Assembly (NCBI RefSeq): GCF_035917995.1
Contig: NZ_CP109131.1
Location: 1,736,001 to 1,800,000 of the forward strand
Direction of reading: 5' to 3'
Source of the DNA: Streptosporangium sp. NBC_01755
GTDB lineage: Bacteria; Actinomycetota; Actinomycetes; Streptosporangiales; Streptosporangiaceae
Length of the DNA: 64,000 nt
Below the pieces are notes generated by a model that worked only from the letters and a program-made list of their open reading frames with translations, was not told the origin of the DNA and made no database searches. Positions 45,346 to 53,177 of this stretch are shown piece after piece (within the stretch, counting starts at the first letter, position 1; every line of letters begins with the position of its first letter). Made by a program: the position numbers and the translations under genes.

Positions 45346-46584
45346 ACTCTCACCCCGGCCGTCGTCATCATCGGCGCCGGACCGTCCGGGCTGAGCGCCG
45401 CCCGTGAACTCGCGCCGAGAATCAACGGCGAGGTCCTTGTCCTGGACCGGGAGAGCACGGCCGGGGGCATTCCCCGGCACAGTGACCATCCCGGCTACGG
45501 GATCAGGGACATGAGACGCTTCATGAGCGGTCCCGCCTACGCCAGGAGGCTCGTCCGGCAGGCCGAGGCCGCCGGTGCGACGATCCTGACGAACGCCACC
45601 GTGACGAACTGGGCCGGTGACCGCGCGATCGAGGCCACCACCCCGCGGGGCCGCATCCGCGTCGAGGCGCAGGCAGTCATCCTGGCCACCGGCGCCCGGG
45701 AGCGTCCACGACCGGCCCGGCTCATCCCCGGAGACCGCGCCCACGGCGTCTACACCACAGGGCACCTGCAGAATCTCGTCCACCTGCAGCACGGGAAGGT
45801 CGGGAAGAGAGCGGTCATCGTCGGCGCCGAACTGGTCAGCTGGTCGGCCGCGCTGACCCTGCGCGAGGCCGGTTGCCGGACCGTCCTGATGACCACCGAG
45901 TATCCCCGGCCGGACTCCTACTCCCTGTTCAGCGTCCCCGGCAGGATCCTCTTCCGCACCCGGGTCGCCACCCGCACCCGGGTGACGAAGGTCATCGGCC
46001 GACCGGAGCTGCGGGCCGTCGAGATCGAGGACATCGACACCGGCAGGAGGCGGGTCGTCGAGTGCGACACGCTCGTCCTCACCGGCGACTGGATCCCCGA
46101 CCACGAGCTGGTGCGCGCGGCGGGAATCGCCATGGACCCCGGCACGAACGGCCCGCTGGTCGACAACGCGCTACGTACCGACAGGCCGGGCGTGTTCGCC
46201 GTGGGCAACCTGCTCCACCCGGTTGACACCGCCGACATCGCGGCGATCGACGGCGCCCATGTCGTGCGCTCCGTCATCGCCTGGGTGGAGGAGAGGAGGA
46301 CACCGGCCGAACAGGTACGTCTCGTCGCCGACGCGCCCTTCCGCTGGGTGGCGCCGGAGATCTTCCGCCCGAAGGATCCGGCCCCGGCCCGTCGCCGCCT
46401 GCTGTTGTGGAGCGACCGCTACATCCCGTTCCCCCGGATCGTTCTTCGGCAAGAGGGAAAGGTCGTCGTGCGGAAGCGGCTGTGGTGGCCGGCGGCTCCC
46501 GGCCGGGTGTTCCGCATCCCGACGAGCATCCTCAGCGCGGTCAGACCGGACGCCGGTCCGGTACACATCGGCGTGGAGCCCTGA
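45253..46584 (+). CDS. FAD/NAD(P)-dependent oxidoreductase (pyridine nucleotide-disulfide family)
   Basis: 443 residues from the first of three repeated in-frame ATGs (45253, 45289, 45325). Two Rossmann motifs: VVIIGAGPSGLSAARELA (FAD) and RAVIVGAELVSWSAALTL (NAD); ILATGARERPRPARLIPGDR and the C-terminal VFAVGNLLHPVDTADIAAID are typical. Such proteins accompany GlpA-like dehydrogenases and pass electrons to NAD or quinones. Its N-terminal 24-36 residues (MTSGDNTAEGPP-type) are repeat-derived and probably dispensable. A 45-bp triplication also covers its last codons. Confidence 0.87.
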   Translation: MTSGDNTAEGPPMTSGDITAGGLPMTSGDITTLTPAVVIIGAGPSGLSAARELAPRINGEVLVLDRESTAGGIPRHSDHPGYGIRDMRRFMSGPAYARRLVRQAEAAGATILTNATVTNWAGDRAIEATTPRGRIRVEAQAVILATGARERPRPARLIPGDRAHGVYTTGHLQNLVHLQHGKVGKRAVIVGAELVSWSAALTLREAGCRTVLMTTEYPRPDSYSLFSVPGRILFRTRVATRTRVTKVIGRPELRAVEIEDIDTGRRRVVECDTLVLTGDWIPDHELVRAAGIAMDPGTNGPLVDNALRTDRPGVFAVGNLLHPVDTADIAAIDGAHVVRSVIAWVEERRTPAEQVRLVADAPFRWVAPEIFRPKDPAPARRRLLLWSDRYIPFPRIVLRQEGKVVVRKRLWWPAAPGRVFRIPTSILSAVRPDAGPVHIGVEP

Positions 46585-46705
46585 CACACCTTCAACGAGC
46601 GGCCCCCGGCCACAGGCGTGGAGCCCTGACACACCTTCAACGAGCGGCCCCCGGCCACAGGCGTGGAGCCCTGACACACCTTCAACGAGCGGCCCCCGGC
46701 CACAC
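46571..46705. repeat. Three 45-bp tandem copies at the 3' end of the flavoprotein gene
   Basis: Copies begin at 46571, 46616 and 46661 (GCGTGGAGCCCTGACACACC...). Each copy contains the gene's last codons and stop (GVEP-stop) and the left arm of the terminator; only the last copy is followed by the right arm. The true stop is the first (46584); copies two and three are post-stop. Confidence 0.92.
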
Positions 46706-46723
46706 TGGTCGGGGGCCGCTCGT
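46685..46723 (+). terminator. Terminator of the DeoR-regulated operon
   Basis: Arms ACGAGCGGCCCCC (46685-46697) and GGGGGCCGCTCGT (46711-46723) with a 13-base loop that can itself close by G-C/G-T pairs. The left arm belongs to the third 45-bp repeat copy, so two orphan left arms lie upstream. Confidence 0.85.
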
Positions 46724-46828
46724 ATGTGCAAGGTGAGGGGCACACCGACGGCAGGTGAGTGGACAGGCACCGTTCACACGTCCGGCGTCGTCCGTGGTGA
46801 AGGTCGGGGATGCGCCGAGGGTGTGATC

Positions 46829-47093
46829 TGCGGGCCTGTCCGGGGTTGAAGGTCAAAACCGCAGCGACGGCAGGTGGACGGGCGGGCGCCGTTGACGCCT
46901 GCGGACCGTACGGGGTGAAGGGCATGTTGGGGGGAGGCGGTTGGGGGGAGGCAGTTGGGGGTCGAGGCGAAGGGCCGGGACGAAACGGGGCAAAAGGCTT
47001 ACTGGTCGGCCTCTGGCGCGTTTTTCCGTAGGGGTTTTCCTTGATCTGGGTGATTGAGCACACCCCCAGCGTGCTCAATCACCCAGATCAAGG
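46829..47093. repeat. Left arm of long inverted repeat flanking DUF559 gene
   Basis: About 265 bases homologous, in inverted orientation, to 49910-50168 (shared blocks include GAAGGTCAAAACCGCAGCGA, GCCGTTGACGCCTGCGGACC and GTCGGCCTCTGG). It ends in a hairpin with 23-bp perfect arms (47039-47061 and 47071-47093, 9-base loop); the stop codon of the DUF559 gene lies inside the hairpin. Upstream (about 46740-46828) a degenerate copy of part of the same unit is visible. Confidence 0.85.
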
Positions 47094-47713
47094 ACCGAAC
47101 AGGCCAGACCGCAGGAACTGGGGCGCCCGGTCCAGCCATGGGCGATGAGGACGTGGCTGATCTGGGCGGCGACCTCGCAGGAGCGGTGGGTGACATCCGC
47201 GTAGCCATATCGGAGCGAGGCTTTGTTCTTTTCCGTGGCGGCGTTGTCTCTGCGCATGTCCCGGAAGACATCCCGCCCAAGGTGACCGACTCGGCCATCG
47301 AGGTGAACGATCGTGCGATATTGCTCATAAGTCACGTCGTCGTACTGGCTGACGCCGTCTTCGGTGCGCCGGAGCTGGCGTCGACCTCGGGGGAGATCAT
47401 GAGCCCGCTCGACTCTCTGGAAGTAGCGTGTCTCCAACAGCGAATGGGCACCTTCGGCGGCCACACCCACGAACGCGATCAACTCCGGCCGCCGGCGAAG
47501 CTTGCCGTGCCCTGCGAGTGTGGTGGCCAGCCGAGCCGCGGTGGTCAGTCGGGAGCCGCAAGCCTGCGCTACCCATGCGGTGACCTCGTCAAGATCAGAG
47601 GAGAGCTGGGTCAGCGCGATGACCGTCTCCTCCAACCTGGTTCGCGGCGGAGATGCCGCCGGATGCCTGATCCGATCTGCCTTGGAAGATCGGTGGATCC
47701 GTATGTCCCTCAG
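47075..47713 (-). pseudogene. DUF559-type nuclease gene, 3' half (split by IS)
   Basis: C-terminal half of a DUF559 (Vsr-like, restriction-endonuclease-fold) protein: LATTLAGHGKLRRRPELIAF, LLETRYFQRVERAHDLPRGR, YDDVTYEQYRTIVHLDGRVG, RDMRRDNAATEKNKASLRYG and ADVTHRSCEVAAQ. The E...LD..R nuclease motif (ELIAF..., VHLDGRVGH) is recognisable. Joining it with the 5' half at 49458-49807 across the IS and removing one 5-bp target copy restores a continuous 327-residue frame (HSVRAL-RDIRIHRSSKAD). The stop codon sits in the hairpin of the left inverted repeat. Confidence 0.85.
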
Positions 47714-49457
47714 CCTGGATCCACGGCGTGAATTCTGGTGATCATTCTTCGGTTCGATTCCTTCACCAGGACCGTTTTGCCTGACGGGGGTCTGATTTGG
47801 GGTGTGGAGAACCCGCCGTGCGCGGGTCACGGATTGTCCAGGCGTTCACGGGCTCGGGGGCGGGGTTCGTGCGCGAGGGCGCGGGTGACCGTGGAGGTCG
47901 AGGGAAGAGTGGTGGCAGGGCGGGGACGGGTCAAGCCGCGCGGATCGGTGGCAGCCGGTGGACGGCTTGGAAGAGGTTCATCCATGCGTGCCGCCAGTGC
48001 CAATACCGGGGAAGATGCAGGGTGAGGTGGCCCCGGCCGTGCCGGGCGATGCGGGCGGGCACGCCGATGAGATGGCGGCGCAGGGTGGCGCCGCGCGCCT
48101 TGGCGTGAAAGGTTCCGGCCAGGCAGCCGGCCGCGCGCAGCAGGTTGTGGCAGATCGCCGCCAAGGTCAGCCAGGCGGCGTTGGCGGTGAACACGCCCGA
48201 GGGCAGGTGCGCTAATGGTCCGTCGATCAAGTCCGCGTTGACCTGCTCGATGACCGCGTGATCACGGTGTTGTTCCTCGGCCTGCCCGAGGGCGTACGGA
48301 CTGTCGGTGAAGATCGCGTGATAGCGGTAGAGCGGGAACGGTTCCTCTGGCCGGAGCCCGGTCTGCGAGTTGAGCCGTTTGACCCGGCGCACGATCAGCC
48401 GGGCGGTGATGGCCTGGCCCTTCTTCGCGGCGAACGCCGTGTAGGCGACCTCCGCGATCTCGGCGTCGGAGATCCAGCCCCCTGCTTGTTCGTCGAAGAT
48501 GGCGTTGGGGTATTTGATCGCTGTCCAGGCGGTTTCGTCGATCGCCGCGATCGCGGCTTTGATCTTGGGGTCCATTTTGGCGGTGACGGAGAAGCGCACG
48601 TCGTTCGTGTGGCAGGCGTTGATCACGCCTGCGGTGTAGAACGCCGAGTCCCCGCGCATCATCAGGGTGGCGCTCGCGCCCGCTGATCGTGCCGCGCCGA
48701 TCGACTCACGCACGAACCAGGCCGCGCCGCGGGCGGAGTTCGCGCTTCCGCCGCGCAGCCGGGTGCCGGTCACCACCGGGGCGGCCAGCGGTGTGGACAG
48801 TGTGGAGGCCAGCACGTTCAGTCCGCGCACCAGCACGCCCTTGCCGCCGATCTTGGTGTGGCCGAACCCCGATCCTTGCTTCTTGTAGCCGTAGGTACGT
48901 CGCTGCATCGAGTCCACATCGAGGAAGGCGAGCACGTCCGCGCCGGGCGGCAACGGCGTATGGGCGGCCGGCCGGGCCGGCAGCAGGCGGGCCACTTTCT
49001 CGATCTGCCGGACGTTGCCCCAGGCCAGGCACCGCAGGAACGATCCCAGCGTGGACGGTGCGCGGATACCGGTAAACAACGTGTCCATGCCGCCGTGGCG
49101 CAGTGCGTCCAGATCATCGATGCTGTCGGCCCCGCAGGCCATCCCGGCTACGATCGAGCCGATCTTCGCCGCCGGGTTCACGCCGTCCCGGCCGGTGGGA
49201 GTGACGTGCTCGCCCGCCAGGTCGCTCAGGCCGCACCGCTCGGCCAACCGCATCACCGGCCCCAGCCCGCCGTACGCGACTACACGCTCCTCATCGAAGA
49301 TCGCATGGGTCTTGGCAGAGTCGTGGAACAATTGCACTTGAGAGGTGTCCTCTCGATCAAGGTGGCGGAAGCCTGAAGAACTCCCATCATCCCAGGTCGG
49401 AGGGCACCTCCTCTCATTTCAGGATCTTCAGTTCAGAATCGGCTCGGTGGATCCAGG
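47714..49457 (-). mobile_element. Complete IS1380-family insertion sequence
   Basis: 1744 bases. Terminal inverted repeats begin CCTGGATCCAC on both ends (the left end reads CCTGGATCCACGGCGTGAAT, the right end inverted CCTGGATCCACCGAGCCGAT, followed by ATTCTG). It is flanked by the 5-bp direct duplication CTCAG (47709-47713 and 49458-49462). It carries one transposase gene and interrupts the DUF559 gene without any loss of target sequence, so the insertion appears recent and the IS probably mobile. Confidence 0.9.
47931..49337 (-). CDS. IS1380-family transposase
   Basis: 468 residues. DDE domain: FLDVDSMQRRTYG (first Asp), LMMRGDSAFYTAGVI (second Asp), HAVIEQVNADLIDGPLAHLP (Glu) and the C-terminal NAAWLTLAAICHNLLRAAG. 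The N-terminal region GLGPVMRLAERCGLSDLAGE is typical of actinobacterial IS1380 members. Full length, no frameshift. Catalyses movement of the element at 47714-49457. Confidence 0.92.
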   Translation of the reverse strand: MQLFHDSAKTHAIFDEERVVAYGGLGPVMRLAERCGLSDLAGEHVTPTGRDGVNPAAKIGSIVAGMACGADSIDDLDALRHGGMDTLFTGIRAPSTLGSFLRCLAWGNVRQIEKVARLLPARPAAHTPLPPGADVLAFLDVDSMQRRTYGYKKQGSGFGHTKIGGKGVLVRGLNVLASTLSTPLAAPVVTGTRLRGGSANSARGAAWFVRESIGAARSAGASATLMMRGDSAFYTAGVINACHTNDVRFSVTAKMDPKIKAAIAAIDETAWTAIKYPNAIFDEQAGGWISDAEIAEVAYTAFAAKKGQAITARLIVRRVKRLNSQTGLRPEEPFPLYRYHAIFTDSPYALGQAEEQHRDHAVIEQVNADLIDGPLAHLPSGVFTANAAWLTLAAICHNLLRAAGCLAGTFHAKARGATLRRHLIGVPARIARHGRGHLTLHLPRYWHWRHAWMNLFQAVHRLPPIRAA

Positions 49458-49807
49458 CTCAGTGCTCTGACCGAATGACCGTGGGACAGCGTCACGTGGA
49501 TCAGGCCACTCGGCCGTTCGGTGATTCCCCACAACTCTGCAGCGGTGTGGTGACTGAGCATCGCGCCTGTCCCGCAGGCGAGAACCGCGGCCCACAGCTC
49601 AGCGGTTCTACTCAATGGTCCGGTAAAGGTCGCATAGACGCCTCGGCCGGGATAGACGGCCCGCCACCGACAACCACCAAGGTAATGGGAGACGGCGCTC
49701 CGGGAGATTCCGTATCCCAGCACCTGCTGCCGGGTGACGACCCCCGCCTGATGGTGCATCAGGCGCTCCAGTGCCAAGGGGAGACGTTGATGGGCCAGTG
49801 CTCGCAT
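49458..49807 (-). pseudogene. DUF559-type nuclease gene, 5' half (split by IS)
   Basis: Begins at ATG 49807: MHHQAGVVTRQQVLGYGISR, SAVSHYLGGCRWRAVYPGRG, ELWAAVLACGTGAMLSHHTA and AELWGITERP, the AbiEi-like winged-helix N-terminal domain commonly fused to DUF559 nucleases in actinomycetes. The IS1380 copy enters after ...HSVRAL. In its present form the frame stops 17 codon-like bases into the IS (SLDPPSRF-stop), so no nuclease domain is made. Confidence 0.85.
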
Positions 49808-49909
49808 ACGCCGCAGGATGCCCTGTGAGAGAGGAAGCCCGTAGGACCGAATTCCTTTCTGTGGATAAGCACCCTGCCCCCATCCGCCCGATGAGTTGCA
49901 CCGATCAGT

Positions 49910-50168
49910 CCTTGATCTGGGTGATTGAGCACACCGGGGGTGTGCTCAATCACCCAGATCAAGGAACCCCCTACGGAAAAGCTCACCAGAGGCCGACCGT
50001 AAGGTTTTTGCCCCGTTTTGCCCCCTCTCCTCGCCCCCACCATCACCACCCCCAACCACCTCCCCCAACGCGCCCTTCACCCCGTACGGTCCGCAGGCGT
50101 CAACGGCGCCCACCCGTCCACCTGCCGTCGCTGCGGTTTTGACCTTCAGCCCCGGACAGCCCGCAAAT
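49910..50168. repeat. Right arm of long inverted repeat flanking DUF559 gene
   Basis: Inverted counterpart of 46829-47093. Starts with a hairpin of 26-bp perfect arms (49910-49935 and 49939-49964, loop GGG) lying about 100 bases upstream of the DUF559 start, followed by about 200 bases of flank matching the left arm at roughly 80 percent by eye. Confidence 0.85.
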
Positions 50169-50218
50169 CCGAACGGCGCTTGACCACCCACTCACCCTCG
50201 ACGCGGTTTTGACCTTCA
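50135..50218. repeat. Partial ~70-bp tandem repeat extending the inverted-repeat arm
   Basis: GGTTTTGACCTTCA occurs at 50135-50148 and again at 50205-50218, 70 bases apart, each followed by CCGGACAGC. A degenerate equivalent spacing is seen on the left side (GAAGGTC at about 46799 and 46848, GAAGG at about 46917). The flanking arms thus grew from a decaying tandem array. Confidence 0.6.
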
Positions 50219-50616
50219 CACCGGACAGCGCCGCAGGTGCCAACGGCCCCCAACCACCCCGTACATGCCCTGGGCGGTGCCGTAGGTATGAACCCGTGTC
50301 CAACTGCCCCGCAGGGGCCGATCCCACGATGATCATCCGTCGGCAACGGCAGCACACGCCCTCCAGGGGAGGGATTCCAACGCCTTCCTCGACACGAGCA
50401 GGTGAGCTGGTGGCGGCGCCGTTCCCGCGTCGCGGCCTCCGAGCACGAGTTCTTCAAGCTGGTCAAGGAACGTGAGAGGCACGGGTTCGGGTGATCGATC
50501 CCGTTCGGTGACGGGTTCGGGTGATCGATCCCGTTCGGTGACGGGTTCGGGTGATCGATCCCGTTCGGTGACGGGTGCGGGACGCCGAGGTACGCGGCCG
50601 GTGGGCCACGTACAGA
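50219..50616. other. Intergenic region with 30-bp triplication
   Basis: About 400 bases without a gene. Contains the 30-bp repeat (listed) and, at 50405-50510, a short frame ending EHEFFKLVKERERHGFG-stop that could be the end of a lost gene; its start is not found. No promoter is clearly visible. Confidence 0.45.
50481..50570. repeat. Three 30-bp tandem copies
   Basis: Exact copies at 50481, 50511 and 50541 (ACGGGTTCGGGTGATCGATC...), followed by a degenerate start of a fourth. Each contains the palindrome GATCGATC. Just upstream of the 2-hydroxyacid dehydrogenase gene. Confidence 0.92.
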
Positions 50617-51591
50617 ATGTCGTTCATGGAAGCCCGAATCGCGATAGCCCCGTCCCCGGAGGCGGGGGCGGCCTACGACCGTCCCAACTCCCCCGGCCTC
50701 GACCGCCTGCGCCTCAGGGTCGAGGAGGCCGTGTCCGGCGGCGGTGGCGTCAATGTCCCGCTCGCCGAGGCGGACGGCCTGGTGTGGCTCATCCCTGGCG
50801 AGCCGGAACTGCTCCGCTCGGCTCTGGATGCCCACCCCCGGATCGGCTGGGTGCAGTTCCCCTGGGCGGGGGTGGAGAGGTTCACCGCGTCCGGGGTGCT
50901 CGACCGCCCCGTGGTCTTCAGCTGCGCCAAGGGGGCGTTCGCCGGGCAGGTCGGCGAGCACGCGCTCATGCTGGTGCTGGCCTGCCTGCGCAACCTCGCC
51001 CGGCAGGCGCGCACCCCCCGCTGGTACCCGGTGGATCCCAGGTCTCTGCACGGCCAGAGGGTGACGGTCCTCGGCGGCGGCGGTATAGCGACCGAGCTCA
51101 TCCGGCTCCTGCGGCCGTTCGAGTGCCGGATCCGGGTGATCCGCCGCCGGGCGGAGAGGATCGAGGGCGCCGAGGAGACGTTGCCGCCCGAGGCCCTGCC
51201 CGCCGTGCTTCCGGAGACCGACATCCTGGTGCTGGCCCTCGCCCTGACGCCGGAGACGACGCACGTCATCGGCGCCGCCGAGCTGGCTCTGCTGCCGGCG
51301 CACGCCGTCGTCGTCAACGTCGCCCGCGGCGCGCACATTCAGACCGACGCGCTCGTCGAGGCCCTCCGCGCGGGGACGATCTCCGCCGCCGGGCTGGACG
51401 TGACGGACCCGGAACCGCTCCCCGAGGGGCACCCGCTGTGGGCCGAGGACAGGGTGCTCATCACTTCGCACTGCGCCGACTCCGCCGAGTACGTCACCCG
51501 GATGTTCTGCGAGCGGGTCGAGCGGAACGTGCGCAATCTGCGGACGGGCCTCCCGCTGGAGGGGGTCATCGATCCCGCCGCGGGATACTGA
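50617..51591 (+). CDS. D-isomer-specific 2-hydroxyacid dehydrogenase
   Basis: 324 residues from ATG 50617; ATG 50626 (MEARIAIAP) is an equal candidate as neither has an obvious ribosome binding site. NAD motif VTVLGGGGIATELIRLLRPF (GxGGxG with extra Gly), NVARGAHIQTDALVEALRAG with catalytic Arg, DVTDPEPLPEGHPLW with catalytic Glu and the HCADSAEY catalytic His. Reduces or oxidises a 2-keto/2-hydroxy acid. Its substrate-binding half is divergent. No clear operon. Confidence 0.85.
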   Translation: MSFMEARIAIAPSPEAGAAYDRPNSPGLDRLRLRVEEAVSGGGGVNVPLAEADGLVWLIPGEPELLRSALDAHPRIGWVQFPWAGVERFTASGVLDRPVVFSCAKGAFAGQVGEHALMLVLACLRNLARQARTPRWYPVDPRSLHGQRVTVLGGGGIATELIRLLRPFECRIRVIRRRAERIEGAEETLPPEALPAVLPETDILVLALALTPETTHVIGAAELALLPAHAVVVNVARGAHIQTDALVEALRAGTISAAGLDVTDPEPLPEGHPLWAEDRVLITSHCADSAEYVTRMFCERVERNVRNLRTGLPLEGVIDPAAGY

Positions 51592-51767
51592 CGGGCTCCG
51601 CGATCGTCTGCGTCCCGGACCGCGGAACCGGCATCGCGGTGGATCCGGCTCACCTAGGCGCTTTCGGCCGGCGGTGTGTCGCCCCCGCGCTCCTCGGTTC
51701 CCGGAGACGGCACCGGTGAGCCGCCGTGGCCGGGAAAACGGTCCCGCGACCGGAGCGGGTGGTTCTG

Positions 51768-52937
51768 TCAGTGGCCCTGGCCCGCGCCGATCACCTGCGC
51801 GGCCCCGAGGTAACCGGCGAGCAGGCTCTCCGCGAGCGCCTTCACCGTCTCGTCTCCCGGCAGGAAGTGCGGGCTGTGCAGCCCGGCCACCGTGTCGGTG
51901 CCCACGAACAGCATCAGCGACGGCACGACCGACGCGAAGTGGGCGAAGTCATCGGCACCGCAGGAGCGCAGCGTGGCGGGCATGTGGTGGCCCGTCTCGA
52001 CGAGGATGCAGCCGGTCTCCTCGGCGAGGCGGGCGTCGTTGACGAGCACCGGCTCCCCGTACGTGATCCGCACCTCCGCCTCGCAGCCGTAGGCACGGGC
52101 GACACCCTCGGCGATCTCGTGGAAGCGCTGGTGCAGCCGTTGACGCCAGGCCTCCGACATCGTACGGAAGGTGCCCTGGGCGACGGCCTTCCTTGGAATC
52201 GCGTTCGGGGCGGTGCCCGCCGACACGATCCCGAAGGTGACCACCGTCGGCGTCATCGGGTCGGCGTCGCGGCTGACGAGCTGCTGCGCGGCCACGATGA
52301 TCTGGGCGAGTGCCAGGACCGAGTCCTGGGCCAGGTGGGGGTAGGCCGCGTGCCCTCCCCGGCCCCGGACGACGACCGCGAACCGGTCGGAGGAGGCGTT
52401 GACAGCGCCGGGAGTGCAGGCCGTCTGACCGGCTTCGAGCACCGGCTGGACGTGTGACGCGATCATCGCGCCGACCTGGTTCCGCTGGAGCGCGCCCGAC
52501 GCGACGATGTCACGGGCGCCGGAGGGGGGACCCTCCTCACGTGGCTGCAGCACCGCGACCATCGGTGCCGGCGCCTGTACGTGGTCGACCGCCCTGGTCA
52601 GCGCGACCAGGGCGGCGAGGTGGACGTCGTGGCCGCAGGCGTGCATGGCACCGTTCTGCGCAGCCCAGGGCACCCCGGTCTCCTCCGGGATCGGCAGGGC
52701 GTCCAGCTCTCCGCGTACCCCGACGGCCAGGCCGTCGCCGCCGACCCGGAGGAGCGCGCCGGTCTCCGCCACCCGCTCCATCGCGCTGCCCTCGGGCAGC
52801 GCGTCCAGCATCCGTTTGAGTGTCGGCTCCTCCTTGCCGGACAGGCACGGCTCGGCGTGCAGCTCCCGCCGCAGCCGGTAGGCGGCGGGCAACTCGGCGT
52901 GGAGCGCCTCGCGGAGCCGCGCGCCGAGCTCGTTCAC
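51768..52937 (-). CDS. M20-family amidohydrolase (IAA-amino acid hydrolase/hippuricase-like)
   Basis: 389 residues. ACGHDVHLAALVALTRAVDH, LQPREEGPPSGARDIVASGA, GRGGHAAYPHLAQDSV (dimerisation lid) and GLHSPHFLPGDETVKALAES carry the metal ligands (Cys/His of CGHDVH, Glu of EEG, His of PHF) of M20D amidohydrolases. It cleaves an N-acyl amino acid or similar amide. Separated by 240 bases from the dikinase gene upstream on its strand, so perhaps a separate transcript. Confidence 0.9.
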   Translation of the reverse strand: MNELGARLREALHAELPAAYRLRRELHAEPCLSGKEEPTLKRMLDALPEGSAMERVAETGALLRVGGDGLAVGVRGELDALPIPEETGVPWAAQNGAMHACGHDVHLAALVALTRAVDHVQAPAPMVAVLQPREEGPPSGARDIVASGALQRNQVGAMIASHVQPVLEAGQTACTPGAVNASSDRFAVVVRGRGGHAAYPHLAQDSVLALAQIIVAAQQLVSRDADPMTPTVVTFGIVSAGTAPNAIPRKAVAQGTFRTMSEAWRQRLHQRFHEIAEGVARAYGCEAEVRITYGEPVLVNDARLAEETGCILVETGHHMPATLRSCGADDFAHFASVVPSLMLFVGTDTVAGLHSPHFLPGDETVKALAESLLAGYLGAAQVIGAGQGH

Positions 52938-53177
52938 GGTCTCTCCCCGAGAGCGCGGGGGCGGTCACCCCTCATGCGCCCCTCCCCGCCGAACGCGGCC
53001 ACGGCCGGGCCGACGCCCCCGCTCATGCCCCCGCTCACGCCGCTGCTCACGGCGATCCTGTCGGACAGGTGCGATCCATCGAAGACTCTCCTGTGGTCGG
53101 CAGGCCCGGCTACCGGACATGACAAGGCTCGTCATACCCTCCTGAACCATCTGAACCACAGGTGCGGTTTCAACAGT

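Noticed and set aside
47075-47830. An intact 251-residue gene reading into the IS
   Set aside because: Its first 40 residues come from IS1380 sequence; it is the 3' half of the split DUF559 gene.
50481-50570. CRISPR-like array
   Set aside because: Exact 30-bp tandem copies without spacers; same for 13408-13491, 22685-22774 and 45238-45345.
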